DNA of 64,000 nt from Kaistella haifensis DSM 19056 (GTDB taxonomy: Bacteria > Bacteroidota > Bacteroidia > Flavobacteriales > Weeksellaceae), in the NCBI RefSeq assembly GCF_000735695.2, contig NZ_JASZ02000006.1:58851-122850 (forward strand), in the 5' to 3' direction. A program made the position numbers and the translations under genes. Shown here piece by piece: positions 8,872-17,668 of the stretch (position 1 is the stretch's first letter; the number at the start of each line of letters is the position of its first letter). The notes under the pieces are model-generated. The model saw only the letters and a program-made list of their open reading frames with translations, had not been told where the DNA came from and searched no databases.

Positions 8872-9451
8872 TTTAAAAGAAATCTGGGAGAAAGAAAAAA
8901 TAACCGACACCCCGGAAATTAGCACAGAACAGCAAAAAAAAATTCATCTTCCGCTGGAACGATTGAGAAAAAAAATGCGAAACGAATTCTGGAGTACCAT
9001 GGTTTTGTTCGTTTTTATTATTTTATTTTTCATTTTTAAGGATTTTCATTTTTTCAAATTCAAAGTGTATTGTATCACTTTGGTGGCATCAATGATGTTG
9101 GTAACAGGATTTTATTTTGTTAAATTTTTCAAATTCTATAAAAACATTGGAGAAATCAATCTGAATGCTAAAGACAATCTGAAAGATTTGATGTTTCAGT
9201 TTAAGCTCAATGAGCAATATTATGTGTCTTATTATGTGGCATCTGTTCCTTTTGTGGTTTGCGAAATGCTTTTAATCTTTGATTATATGCCGAATTTGAA
9301 AATGCTGGATGGTGTTAATTTCATTCTTACATTTATTGGATGCTGCTTGTTTATGTTGGTTACACTTTATTTTTTCGGAAAATGGTGGTTCAATCATTTT
9401 TACGGTAAAAGCATAAAACAAATTCAGAAAATATATAATGATTTAAAATAA
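8858..9451 (+). CDS. Hypothetical membrane protein coupled to an ECF sigma factor
   Basis: A 197-residue protein with a charged cytoplasmic N-terminus of about 43 residues (including LKEIWEKEK) and four hydrophobic helices near 44-62, 70-90, 125-145 and 158-180. It starts inside the end of the sigma-factor gene. Overlap with an ECF sigma gene is the usual arrangement for an anti-sigma factor, and the N-terminal charged segment would be the part to bind sigma. I do not recognise a zinc anti-sigma motif or any Pfam-type signature, so the anti-sigma role is inference. Confidence 0.7.
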   Translation: MELDNLKEIWEKEKITDTPEISTEQQKKIHLPLERLRKKMRNEFWSTMVLFVFIILFFIFKDFHFFKFKVYCITLVASMMLVTGFYFVKFFKFYKNIGEINLNAKDNLKDLMFQFKLNEQYYVSYYVASVPFVVCEMLLIFDYMPNLKMLDGVNFILTFIGCCLFMLVTLYFFGKWWFNHFYGKSIKQIQKIYNDLK

Positions 9452-9455
9452 AAAA

Positions 9456-9485
9456 CTCCCCGAAAAAATATCGGGGAGCTTTCTA
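9456..9485 (+). terminator. Bidirectional terminator between sigma operon and icd
   Basis: Inverted repeat CTCCCCGA ... TCGGGGAG within 9456-9479. A-rich and T-rich flanks allow termination from both sides of this convergent gene pair. Confidence 0.8.
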
Positions 9486-9513
9486 TGTAGTTTATAACTT
9501 TTTTAATTTAAAT

Positions 9514-11778
<2,265 letters not shown>

Positions 11779-11860
11779 TTATAAAGCTATGAAAGAGAGC
11801 TAAGACGAACTTTATGATTAATTTAACCTTTAATTAAAATATTTTTCAGCAGATAATTGC

Positions 11861-11868
11861 TATTTTTG
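11861..11868 (+). promoter_or_regulatory. -7 element of tpx
   Basis: TATTTTTG matches TAnnTTTG and ends 22 bases before the tpx ATG. The -33 region is only T-rich. Confidence 0.5.
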
Positions 11869-11890
11869 AGAAACTAAAAATTATAAAATT

Positions 11891-12388
11891 ATGGCAGATA
11901 TTACCTTAAAAGGAAATCCCATTCACTCTATTGGCGAATTGCCGGAATTGGGACTTACTGTGAAAGATTTCGCTTTGGTGAATGAAAAATTAGAAGTAAA
12001 AACCCTTTCCGATTATGATGGGAAGAAGAAGATTTTTAATATTTTCCCAAGTATCGATACCGGAATCTGTGCTGCTTCGGCAAGAAAGTTTAATGAAGAA
12101 GCAGGAGCATTAGAAAATACAGTAGTTATCAATGTTTCCAAAGATTTACCTTTTGCTTTAGGCCGCTTTTGCGCTGCCGAAGGTTTAGATCATGTGGAAA
12201 CATTATCCGATTTTAGAGGAACTTTCGGAGATGATTACGGAGTGACTTTAATTGATTCTCCGATGAAAGGTTTGCTAAGCCGAGCGGTAATTGTAACCGA
12301 TGAACAAGGCAAAGTGGTATACACCGAACAAGTTCCGGAAATTGTTCAGGAACCGGATTATGACAAAGCTTTAGCTGCTTTGAAATAA
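11891..12388 (+). CDS. tpx: Thiol peroxidase (atypical 2-Cys peroxiredoxin)
   Basis: A 165-residue Tpx. The peroxidatic Cys is C60 in DTGICAASARKF and the resolving Cys is C94 in GRFCAAEG, the spacing of the E. coli enzyme. It starts MADITLKGNPIHSIGELP, as in the family. It reduces hydrogen and alkyl peroxides using thioredoxin. In this protein TG replaces the more common TPV just before C60, a tolerated variation. It is monocistronic: a promoter precedes it and a strong hairpin follows. Confidence 0.95.
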   Translation: MADITLKGNPIHSIGELPELGLTVKDFALVNEKLEVKTLSDYDGKKKIFNIFPSIDTGICAASARKFNEEAGALENTVVINVSKDLPFALGRFCAAEGLDHVETLSDFRGTFGDDYGVTLIDSPMKGLLSRAVIVTDEQGKVVYTEQVPEIVQEPDYDKALAALK

Positions 12389-12431
12389 TATTTTTTTTTA
12401 GAAAATTATCAATCGCTGAAACAGCATTATC

Positions 12432-12466
12432 AAAAGAACGATTTTTTCACAATCGTTCTTTTTTAG
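12432..12466 (+). terminator. Terminator after tpx
   Basis: Perfect 12-base inverted repeat, 12432-12443 with 12451-12462, with an 8-base loop and a following T-run. Confidence 0.85.
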
Positions 12467-12487
12467 TATATTTAAAAAAAATACACA

Positions 12488-12895
12488 ATGGAAAATCCTA
12501 TTACCATCAAAATTACAATCTTACAACCGGTGTATAAAGTTTGGGATTATTTTTACAATACAAAACATATTGTGAAATGGAATTTCCCGACTTCCAATTG
12601 GCACTGCCCGAAAGCAGAAAGTAATTTTCGCGAAGGTGGAAGATTCAACTATCGGATGGAGTATAAAGACAAAAGTTTTGGCTACAATTTTTCAGGTTAT
12701 ATCGATGAAATCAAAATGCTAGAATCGGTGAAAAGCCATCTTGATGACGGCAGAAAAGTGGAAGTTCAGTTCCATAAAATTGACGAAAACACCACCGAAA
12801 TTATCGAGCCAGAATTGCAAAATTCCATCGAAATGCAAAGAGTAGGTTGGTACGCCATTCTCGATCGTTTTCATAAATATGTGGAGAATAATTAA
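12488..12895 (+). CDS. SRPBCC (AHSA1-type) protein
   Basis: A 135-residue protein of the START/AHSA1 helix-grip fold. The opening strand plus VYKVWDYFYNTKHIVKWN resembles the ligand-pocket entrance of SRPBCC proteins, and the C-terminal helix WYAILDRFHKYVE closes the fold. Members bind hydrophobic ligands or act as Hsp90 co-chaperone-like modules; no ligand can be assigned. It begins a run of small same-strand genes (DUF1801, VOC, two more SRPBCC proteins), a set commonly clustered in flavobacteria. Confidence 0.8.
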   Translation: MENPITIKITILQPVYKVWDYFYNTKHIVKWNFPTSNWHCPKAESNFREGGRFNYRMEYKDKSFGYNFSGYIDEIKMLESVKSHLDDGRKVEVQFHKIDENTTEIIEPELQNSIEMQRVGWYAILDRFHKYVENN

Positions 12896-12919
12896 TCTTC
12901 AATCACTGAAATTTCAGTC

Positions 12920-13255
12920 ATGAATCCTATTGATAATTACATCAAGCAATTCCCGAAAGAAGTTCAGGAAAAATTGCTGGAAATTAGAAAAATAATTTTC
13001 TCCATAGCTCCCGATGCAATGGAAAAAATCAGCTACGGAATGCCTGGTTTTTTTCTAAATAGTAAGCCTTTAGTTTATTTTGCTGCCTACAAAAATCACA
13101 TCGGTTTTTATGCAACACCAAATGGGCATGAGAAATTTGCAAAAGAATTATCGGTTTACAAACAAGGAAAAGGTTCCGTTCAGTTCCCGTTAAATAAAGA
13201 AATTCCGTTGGATCTGATTCGCAGGATTGTTGAATTCCGGAAAGAAAATCAATAA
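12920..13255 (+). CDS. DUF1801 (YdhG-like) protein
   Basis: A 111-residue protein starting NPIDNYIKQFPKEVQEKL, with ISYGMPGFF and IGFYATPNGHEKF, which are hallmarks of the DUF1801/YdhG-YjbR-like family. These proteins have a compact alpha/beta fold and are sometimes called iron-chaperone-like on weak evidence. It follows the SRPBCC gene by 24 bases and is probably co-transcribed with it. Function is unknown. Confidence 0.82.
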   Translation: MNPIDNYIKQFPKEVQEKLLEIRKIIFSIAPDAMEKISYGMPGFFLNSKPLVYFAAYKNHIGFYATPNGHEKFAKELSVYKQGKGSVQFPLNKEIPLDLIRRIVEFRKENQ

Positions 13256-13311
13256 AATTCTCTGCAATTTGCACTATTTTTTACCCTTTAAATTTTAATT
13301 ATAAAAAAATA

Positions 13312-14175
13312 ATGAACAATAATATTTTCCCATGTCTTTGGTTCGACAAAACCGGCAACGAAGCGGCTCATTTTTATACCGAAATCTTCGGAGGAAAAGT
13401 TACGGTGGACACTCCTGTGGTCATCAATTTCGAATTATTCGGACAAAAAATGATGATTCTGAACGCCGGTCCGCAGTTTGAAAAAAATGCCTCAATCTCT
13501 TTTATGGTTGTTTGCGAAACTGAAGCAGAAGTTGATCATTACTGGAAACCGCTTTCCGAAGGTGGAATTGTTTTAATGGAACTCGGCGAATATCCTTGGA
13601 GCAAAAAATACGGCTGGGTTCGCGATCGATATGGCGTGACTTGGCAAGTTTATTTGGGTGAAAAACAAGGCGAGCAAAAAATTATTCCTACTTTAATATT
13701 CATTCATGAAAACAACGGAAAAGCAAAGGAAGCCATGGAATTTTACATTAAGATTTTTCCTAATTCTTCGATTGGAAATATCTTAAAATACGGCGACGGA
13801 ATAGGCGTTGAAACACATGAGATTCCGGAAAATATTCAGCATGCGCATTTCGAAATCGATCATTATTCCTTTTTCTGTATGGATAATTCCTACGATCATC
13901 AATTTGATTTCAATGAAGCAATTTCAATCGTGGTGATGACTGAAAATCAAGAGGAAACCGATCATCTTTGGGATTATTTGATCGAAGATGGAGGAAGAGC
14001 AAGTATGTGCGGCTGGCTGAAAGATCAATTTGGTTTAAGTTGGCAAATTGTACCGAAAAAATTGATTGAATTGATGAACGATACCGATCCGATCAAAGGT
14101 CAAAAAGTAATGCAAACAATGTCGACAATGCAGAAAATCATCATCAAAGATTTGGAAAATGCTTATCACAATTAA
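13312..14175 (+). CDS. Two-domain VOC (PhnB-like glyoxalase-fold) protein
   Basis: A 287-residue protein made of two consecutive VOC modules. The first (about 1-130) begins FPCLWFDKTGNEAAHFYTEIF and contains DRYGVTWQVY. The second (about 135-285) contains AKEAMEFYIKIFP and DQFGLSWQIVP. This matches the PhnB/3-demethylubiquinone-methyltransferase-like branch of the glyoxalase superfamily. Most members are uncharacterised metal-dependent or binding proteins. It lies 12 bases upstream of the next SRPBCC gene, indicating one operon. Confidence 0.82.
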   Translation: MNNNIFPCLWFDKTGNEAAHFYTEIFGGKVTVDTPVVINFELFGQKMMILNAGPQFEKNASISFMVVCETEAEVDHYWKPLSEGGIVLMELGEYPWSKKYGWVRDRYGVTWQVYLGEKQGEQKIIPTLIFIHENNGKAKEAMEFYIKIFPNSSIGNILKYGDGIGVETHEIPENIQHAHFEIDHYSFFCMDNSYDHQFDFNEAISIVVMTENQEETDHLWDYLIEDGGRASMCGWLKDQFGLSWQIVPKKLIELMNDTDPIKGQKVMQTMSTMQKIIIKDLENAYHN

Positions 14176-14187
14176 TAAAAACTTTAC

Positions 14188-14613
14188 ATGAAATTATTAG
14201 AATTTACCACACAAATTTCGGTAACTCCGGAAAAAGTTTGGAACGTACTTTTCACCCAAGATTATTATGGAAAATGGTCATCTGCAATGAATCCGGGAAC
14301 GTATTTTGAAGGAAATTGGGAAGAAGTAAGCATCATGAAATTCCTCGATCAAAAGAACAACGGAATGTACAATTTGGTCGAAATCAACAAAGAAAATCAG
14401 TTGCTTAGAATGAAACATCTTGGCTGGATTATGGATGGAGAACTCAGTCCGCAAGGTTGGGAAGATTCCACCGTAACCTACATCCTCGAACCCGATGATA
14501 ATGGGACTTTACTGAAAGTAGAAGTGAATTCTTTGGATGAATTTGTTGAGTTTTTTAACACCAAATATCCACAAAATTTCGAACTGATTAAAAATCTTTC
14601 AGAATCGGAATAA
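14188..14613 (+). CDS. SRPBCC (AHSA1-type) protein
   Basis: A 141-residue SRPBCC protein. It opens MKLLEFTTQISVTPEKVWNVLF and carries YGKWSSAMNPGTYFEGNW, the usual tryptophan-rich pocket segment. It is close in length and pattern to the next gene, suggesting a tandem duplication. Ligand and role are unknown. Confidence 0.8.
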   Translation: MKLLEFTTQISVTPEKVWNVLFTQDYYGKWSSAMNPGTYFEGNWEEVSIMKFLDQKNNGMYNLVEINKENQLLRMKHLGWIMDGELSPQGWEDSTVTYILEPDDNGTLLKVEVNSLDEFVEFFNTKYPQNFELIKNLSESE

Positions 14614-14632
14614 CCTAAAAAATCAAATTATT

Positions 14633-15073
14633 ATGGAAACATTAAATTTTGAAATCATGATCAATGCGCCCATTCAAAAAGTTTGGGATTTGCTTTGGAA
14701 CCAAGATTCTTACACTCAGTGGACTCAATTTTTCGGCAAAGGCTCGCACGACGAAAGTGATTGGCAAGTAAACGGAAAAACCTATTTTCTGGGAGCTTCC
14801 GGAGATGGAATGGTTTCTACTATTTAAAGTTTAAATGAGCCGGAAGAAGTGGTTTTCAGTCATCTAGGAATGATAAAAGATGGCGTGGAAGATACTAAAA
14901 GCAAAGAAGTTGCAGAATGGAGCGGAAGCGAAGAATCTTATTTTCTGAGAGCTATTTCTGAAGATTCAACGGAACTTCGGATAATTCTTCATACTTCGAA
15001 AGACTATTCGGATCATATGAAATCTGGGGTTGACCAAGGTTTGCAATTGTTGAAAGAGTTGGCAGAACAATAA
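14633..15073 (+). pseudogene. SRPBCC protein interrupted by one in-frame stop
   Basis: The frame encodes a 146-residue SRPBCC protein paralogous to the gene just upstream (INAPIQKVWDLLWNQDSYTQWT early, then VVFSHLGMIKDGVED and the closing helix). It is broken by a TAA at 14825-14827, codon 65. The same frame resumes at once (SLNEPEEVVFSHLG) and runs to 15073, so there is no frameshift. A single base change from CAA, AAA or GAA would explain it. As written, only a 64-residue stub is made, unless translation restarts downstream. Confidence 0.8.
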
Positions 15074-15192
15074 ACATCTGGAAATCAAGATTCAATAAAA
15101 CGGAAATCAATTCCGTTTTTTTTTATTTAAACTACATTTGAAAAATTATCAAACTTTTAAAGTAAACTACAATTTCGGTCGTCTACTGAAAT

Positions 15193-15768
15193 ATGGAGCT
15201 GGAAATTATACCCATGTCACAATCCGAAAAAGACAGCATGATTGCGCAAACCGTGAAAAATTACGGTGGAAAACTGTTGTCTTTTATCCGCCCGAAAGTG
15301 AATAATACGGAAGATGCTGAAGATATTTTGCAGGAAGTTTGGTTCCAGTTCAGCAATTTGACAAATGTTTCAGAAATCATGAATGTCGGTGCGTGGCTTT
15401 ATCAAGTTACCCGAAACAAAATTACCGATAGTTATCGCAAGAAAAAGACTGAAAATCTGGAAGATTTCGTGTACGAAGATGAAGATGGAAGTTTCTCCAT
15501 TAAAGACATTTTGTTGCTCGATGATTCAGAAAATCCCGAATTATTGGCATTTCGGGAAGAAGTGTGGCGGGAATTATTTGCCGCTTTGGACGAATTGCCC
15601 GAAAAGCAACGTTTGGTGTTTGTGGAAAATGCAATTGAAGGAAAAAAACTACAAGAAATTGCCGATGAACAAGGAGAAAACATCAAAACCATCATCAGTA
15701 GAAAAAACTATGCGATGAAATATTTAAGGACAAGAATGTCACCGTTGTACCGTGATCTTGACAATTAA
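15193..15768 (+). CDS. ECF-type RNA polymerase sigma factor
   Basis: A 191-residue sigma-70 family protein. Region 2 includes NTEDAEDILQEVWFQFSNL and WLYQVTRNKITDSYRKK; region 4 includes LPEKQRLVFVENAIEG and LQEIADEQGENIKTIISRKNY. An alternative start at 15214 (MSQSEKD...) would remove seven residues and cannot be excluded. The two small genes downstream are on the same strand and probably belong to its regulon or operon. It differs from the sigma factor at 8362, and no anti-sigma gene of known type is adjacent. Confidence 0.88.
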   Translation: MELEIIPMSQSEKDSMIAQTVKNYGGKLLSFIRPKVNNTEDAEDILQEVWFQFSNLTNVSEIMNVGAWLYQVTRNKITDSYRKKKTENLEDFVYEDEDGSFSIKDILLLDDSENPELLAFREEVWRELFAALDELPEKQRLVFVENAIEGKKLQEIADEQGENIKTIISRKNYAMKYLRTRMSPLYRDLDN

Positions 15769-15810
15769 TAATTAAAAATACTCCTTTAAAAAAGGTAAAA
15801 GAAAATAGTG

Positions 15811-16155
15811 ATGAGTAATAAATTAAAAGGTAAAATTGCATTTTTTGTATTGGCGGGAATTGCCATGTTTTTTGCAGTTTCCGGGATTGTAATGTGGCTT
15901 TGGAACGCGCTTCTGCCCGAAATCATCGGGGTAAAAAGCATTGGTTTTTGGCAAGCAATGGGAATTTTAGTACTCTGCAAAATTCTCTTCGGTGGATTTG
16001 GCGGAAAAGGTGGAAAAAAATGTTTCGGAAAAGAAACCTTCCAAAAAATGAAGGAAGAAAAACTCAACGGAATGACCGATGAAGAAAAAGAAAAGCTAAA
16101 AGAAATCTGGCGAAAACGCTGCGAAGGAAATTTCTTTTGGAAAAACAAACAGTAA
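15811..16155 (+). CDS. Small membrane protein downstream of sigma factor
   Basis: A 114-residue protein with two hydrophobic helices (about 8-30 and 45-60). A Gly-rich hinge (FGGFGGKGGKKCF) and a highly charged C-terminal half (MTDEEKEKLKEIWRKRC) follow. ATG 15811 is used; the GTG directly before it is in frame but needless. It lies 42 bases after the sigma gene and is probably co-transcribed. The charged tail resembles periplasmic or cytoplasmic sensor tails of sigma-associated proteins, but I recognise no family. Function unknown. Confidence 0.7.
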   Translation: MSNKLKGKIAFFVLAGIAMFFAVSGIVMWLWNALLPEIIGVKSIGFWQAMGILVLCKILFGGFGGKGGKKCFGKETFQKMKEEKLNGMTDEEKEKLKEIWRKRCEGNFFWKNKQ

Positions 16156-16159
16156 TATT

Positions 16160-16186
16160 GAAACGGGCTTTTGTCCGTTTTTTTTT
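16160..16186 (+). terminator. Short terminator
   Basis: AAACGG (16161-16166) pairs with CCGTTT (16175-16180), followed by T residues. It is weak but well placed after the membrane protein gene. Confidence 0.55.
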
Positions 16187-16284
16187 GAATAGTTTTTCAT
16201 TAAAATAATAAAACTTTTAAAGTAAAAATCAAGAAATTCCGTCTTCTATAAAAAGGACTTTATATAAATTTTAAAAAGTAAAAA

Positions 16285-16551
16285 ATGAAAAATTCAAATT
16301 TAAAAGGAGCTTTGGGAGCTCTCGCAGTGGTAGGTTTAGCAATTGCAGCAAAGAAAATTTCCCAGAAAAGAAAATTCATGAAAGGAATATTTGAAGAGTA
16401 TGACATCCAAGAAAAAACGCCGTTCGGATTTGCCGACAAAATCCGTGAAATGGATGACGAAAAATATGCTGAATTAAAAAGTAAAATGAAAGAAAAATTC
16501 GCATCGAAATGTTGCAAAAGCGCTTGTAGAACTCAAAAAACTGAAGCATAA
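16285..16551 (+). CDS. Hypothetical small protein with Cys-rich end
   Basis: An 88-residue protein. The N-terminus has a short hydrophobic helix (ALGALAVVGLAIAA), then a basic stretch KKISQKRKFMKG and a charged helix, ending KCCKSACRTQKTEA with three cysteines. It could be a small membrane-anchored protein. It lies in the same cluster as the sigma factor and membrane protein at 15193-16155, and its charged helix is similar in character to the tail of that membrane protein. No family recognised. Confidence 0.65.
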   Translation: MKNSNLKGALGALAVVGLAIAAKKISQKRKFMKGIFEEYDIQEKTPFGFADKIREMDDEKYAELKSKMKEKFASKCCKSACRTQKTEA

Positions 16552-16578
16552 AAGCACATTAAACTCAATTGTTTTGTG

Positions 16579-16611
16579 AAAACGGAAGGAAATATTTCTT
16601 TCCGTTTTTTT
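16579..16611 (+). terminator. Terminator after the small Cys-rich gene
   Basis: AAAACGGAA (16579-16587) pairs with TTCCGTTTT (16600-16608) and is followed by T residues. Confidence 0.75.
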
Positions 16612-16664
16612 ATGATTTCTTTGAGCAAAAAATGGCTTTTCAGGGCGAAATACAAAAAAAAACT

Positions 16665-16672
16665 TACTTTTG
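16665..16672 (+). promoter_or_regulatory. -7 element of the J-domain gene
   Basis: TACTTTTG matches TAnnTTTG and sits 35 bases before ATG 16707. It lies inside an in-frame extension that could start at 16569, which argues against that longer start. Confidence 0.55.
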
Positions 16673-16706
16673 TTCCTCTAAAAAGTTCGAACCCGAATCT
16701 TCCAGA

Positions 16707-17357
16707 ATGAAAAACTACTATTATTTTCTCAGCCTTCCGGAGAACGCTTCTGAGGAAGAAATAAAAAAAGCTTACAGGAAATTATCGCTGAAATATCATC
16801 CGGATAAAAACGAAAATGATGATTTTTTTGCAGCTCGATTTCGCGAAGCTCAGGAAGCGTATAAAATATTGATGGATAAAGAAAAAAGGAGGATTTATGA
16901 TGATAATTTAGGGCACCAACAGCGAACCAATCGACCAAATTTACCACCATCTATCAAAACTTTTTCAGCCAATAAAATTCATGCGGTAAAAGGCGAGGAA
17001 ATCATCATTACTTGGCAAACCAATCAGGCAGATATTGTGAAAATTTTGCCTTTTGGGCTCGAAAAAAGTTATGGTGAAAGGGCTTTTAAAATTACAGAAT
17101 TCAAAGACGGGAAATTCCAGCTTTTGCTTCACGCAACCAATTCTTTGTTGAATAAAACGGTGGTTCGCGCCATAACCATCACCGAGGTTTTTGAAAATGA
17201 TAAAGAAAAATTCCGAAATGAAGTGGAAGAATTATTCAAAACACAACAACCAACCCGAACCAATCCGCACGGTCAACCGAAATTTCTGCGAATTTTTCTG
17301 GCAATTCTTTTTTTGGTAATCGCAATTTTACTTTTGGTGAAAAATTTTTCAGAATAA
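16707..17357 (+). CDS. J-domain protein with C-terminal membrane anchor
   Basis: A 216-residue protein. The N-terminal J domain (1-65) begins MKNYYYFLSLPENASEEEIKK and has the essential HPD at residues 31-33. A middle region of about 120 residues is beta-rich and of unknown fold. The C-terminus is a single hydrophobic helix (FLAILFLVIAILLLV). It should recruit and stimulate DnaK at the membrane. Start 16707 is fixed by the promoter and by the J-domain boundary. This is not DnaJ itself: it lacks the Gly/Phe and zinc-finger regions. Confidence 0.85.
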   Translation: MKNYYYFLSLPENASEEEIKKAYRKLSLKYHPDKNENDDFFAARFREAQEAYKILMDKEKRRIYDDNLGHQQRTNRPNLPPSIKTFSANKIHAVKGEEIIITWQTNQADIVKILPFGLEKSYGERAFKITEFKDGKFQLLLHATNSLLNKTVVRAITITEVFENDKEKFRNEVEELFKTQQPTRTNPHGQPKFLRIFLAILFLVIAILLLVKNFSE

Positions 17358-17369
17358 AAAAACGTTTAT

Positions 17370-17522
17370 TTACGCCATTTTTAGTCTTCCTGGACATTTT
17401 TTGCAACGTTTTCCTTTCTTGAATTTTTTACAGCATTTCTTTTTATCACAGTACATTTCTTCGTTTTTTTCGTAGAAAGGAGCAAGAGGAGCGACTTTAA
17501 AAGGGATGATGGTTGAACTCAT
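17370..17522 (-). CDS. Small Cys/Lys-rich protein (50 residues)
   Basis: A 50-residue ORF on the minus strand, convergent with the J-domain gene. It starts MSSTIIPFKVAPLAPFYEKN and ends in a Lys/Cys-rich segment with C25, C30, C31, C40 and C43 (YCDKKKCCKKF, then RCKKCPG). The cysteine pattern suggests a small metal-binding or zinc-ribbon-like peptide. A -7 element TATATTTG on the minus strand (plus-strand positions 17526-17533) ends only three bases before the ATG, so the transcript would have almost no leader. Coding is supported by the promoter and codon pattern; function is unknown. Confidence 0.65.
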   Translation of the reverse strand: MSSTIIPFKVAPLAPFYEKNEEMYCDKKKCCKKFKKGKRCKKCPGRLKMA

Positions 17523-17525
17523 GCT

Positions 17526-17533
17526 GCAAATAT
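17526..17533 (-). promoter_or_regulatory. -7 element very close to a start codon
   Basis: TATATTTG read on the minus strand, immediately upstream of the 50-residue Cys-rich gene. It implies a leaderless or near-leaderless mRNA. Confidence 0.5.
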
Positions 17534-17601
17534 AATTATAATTTAGAATTAATCAAAATAACAGATAGGAATTTTCGAGGTTTGAATTCTCTTGACACCC
17601 G

Positions 17602-17632
17602 TTGTGCCTTTATGCAAAAAATTGTACTTTTA
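17602..17632 (+). promoter_or_regulatory. Probable gcvP promoter
   Basis: TTG 17602-17604 and TACTTTTA 17625-17632 are 20 bases apart and resemble the Bacteroidota promoter. The leader to the ATG is about 30 bases, too short for a glycine riboswitch. Confidence 0.45.
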
Positions 17633-17668
17633 CGAACCTTTATTTCTAAATAAATCTAGTAAAATTAT

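Noticed and set aside
17633..17668. Glycine riboswitch before gcvP
   Set aside because: The leader after the promoter is only about 36 bases, too short.
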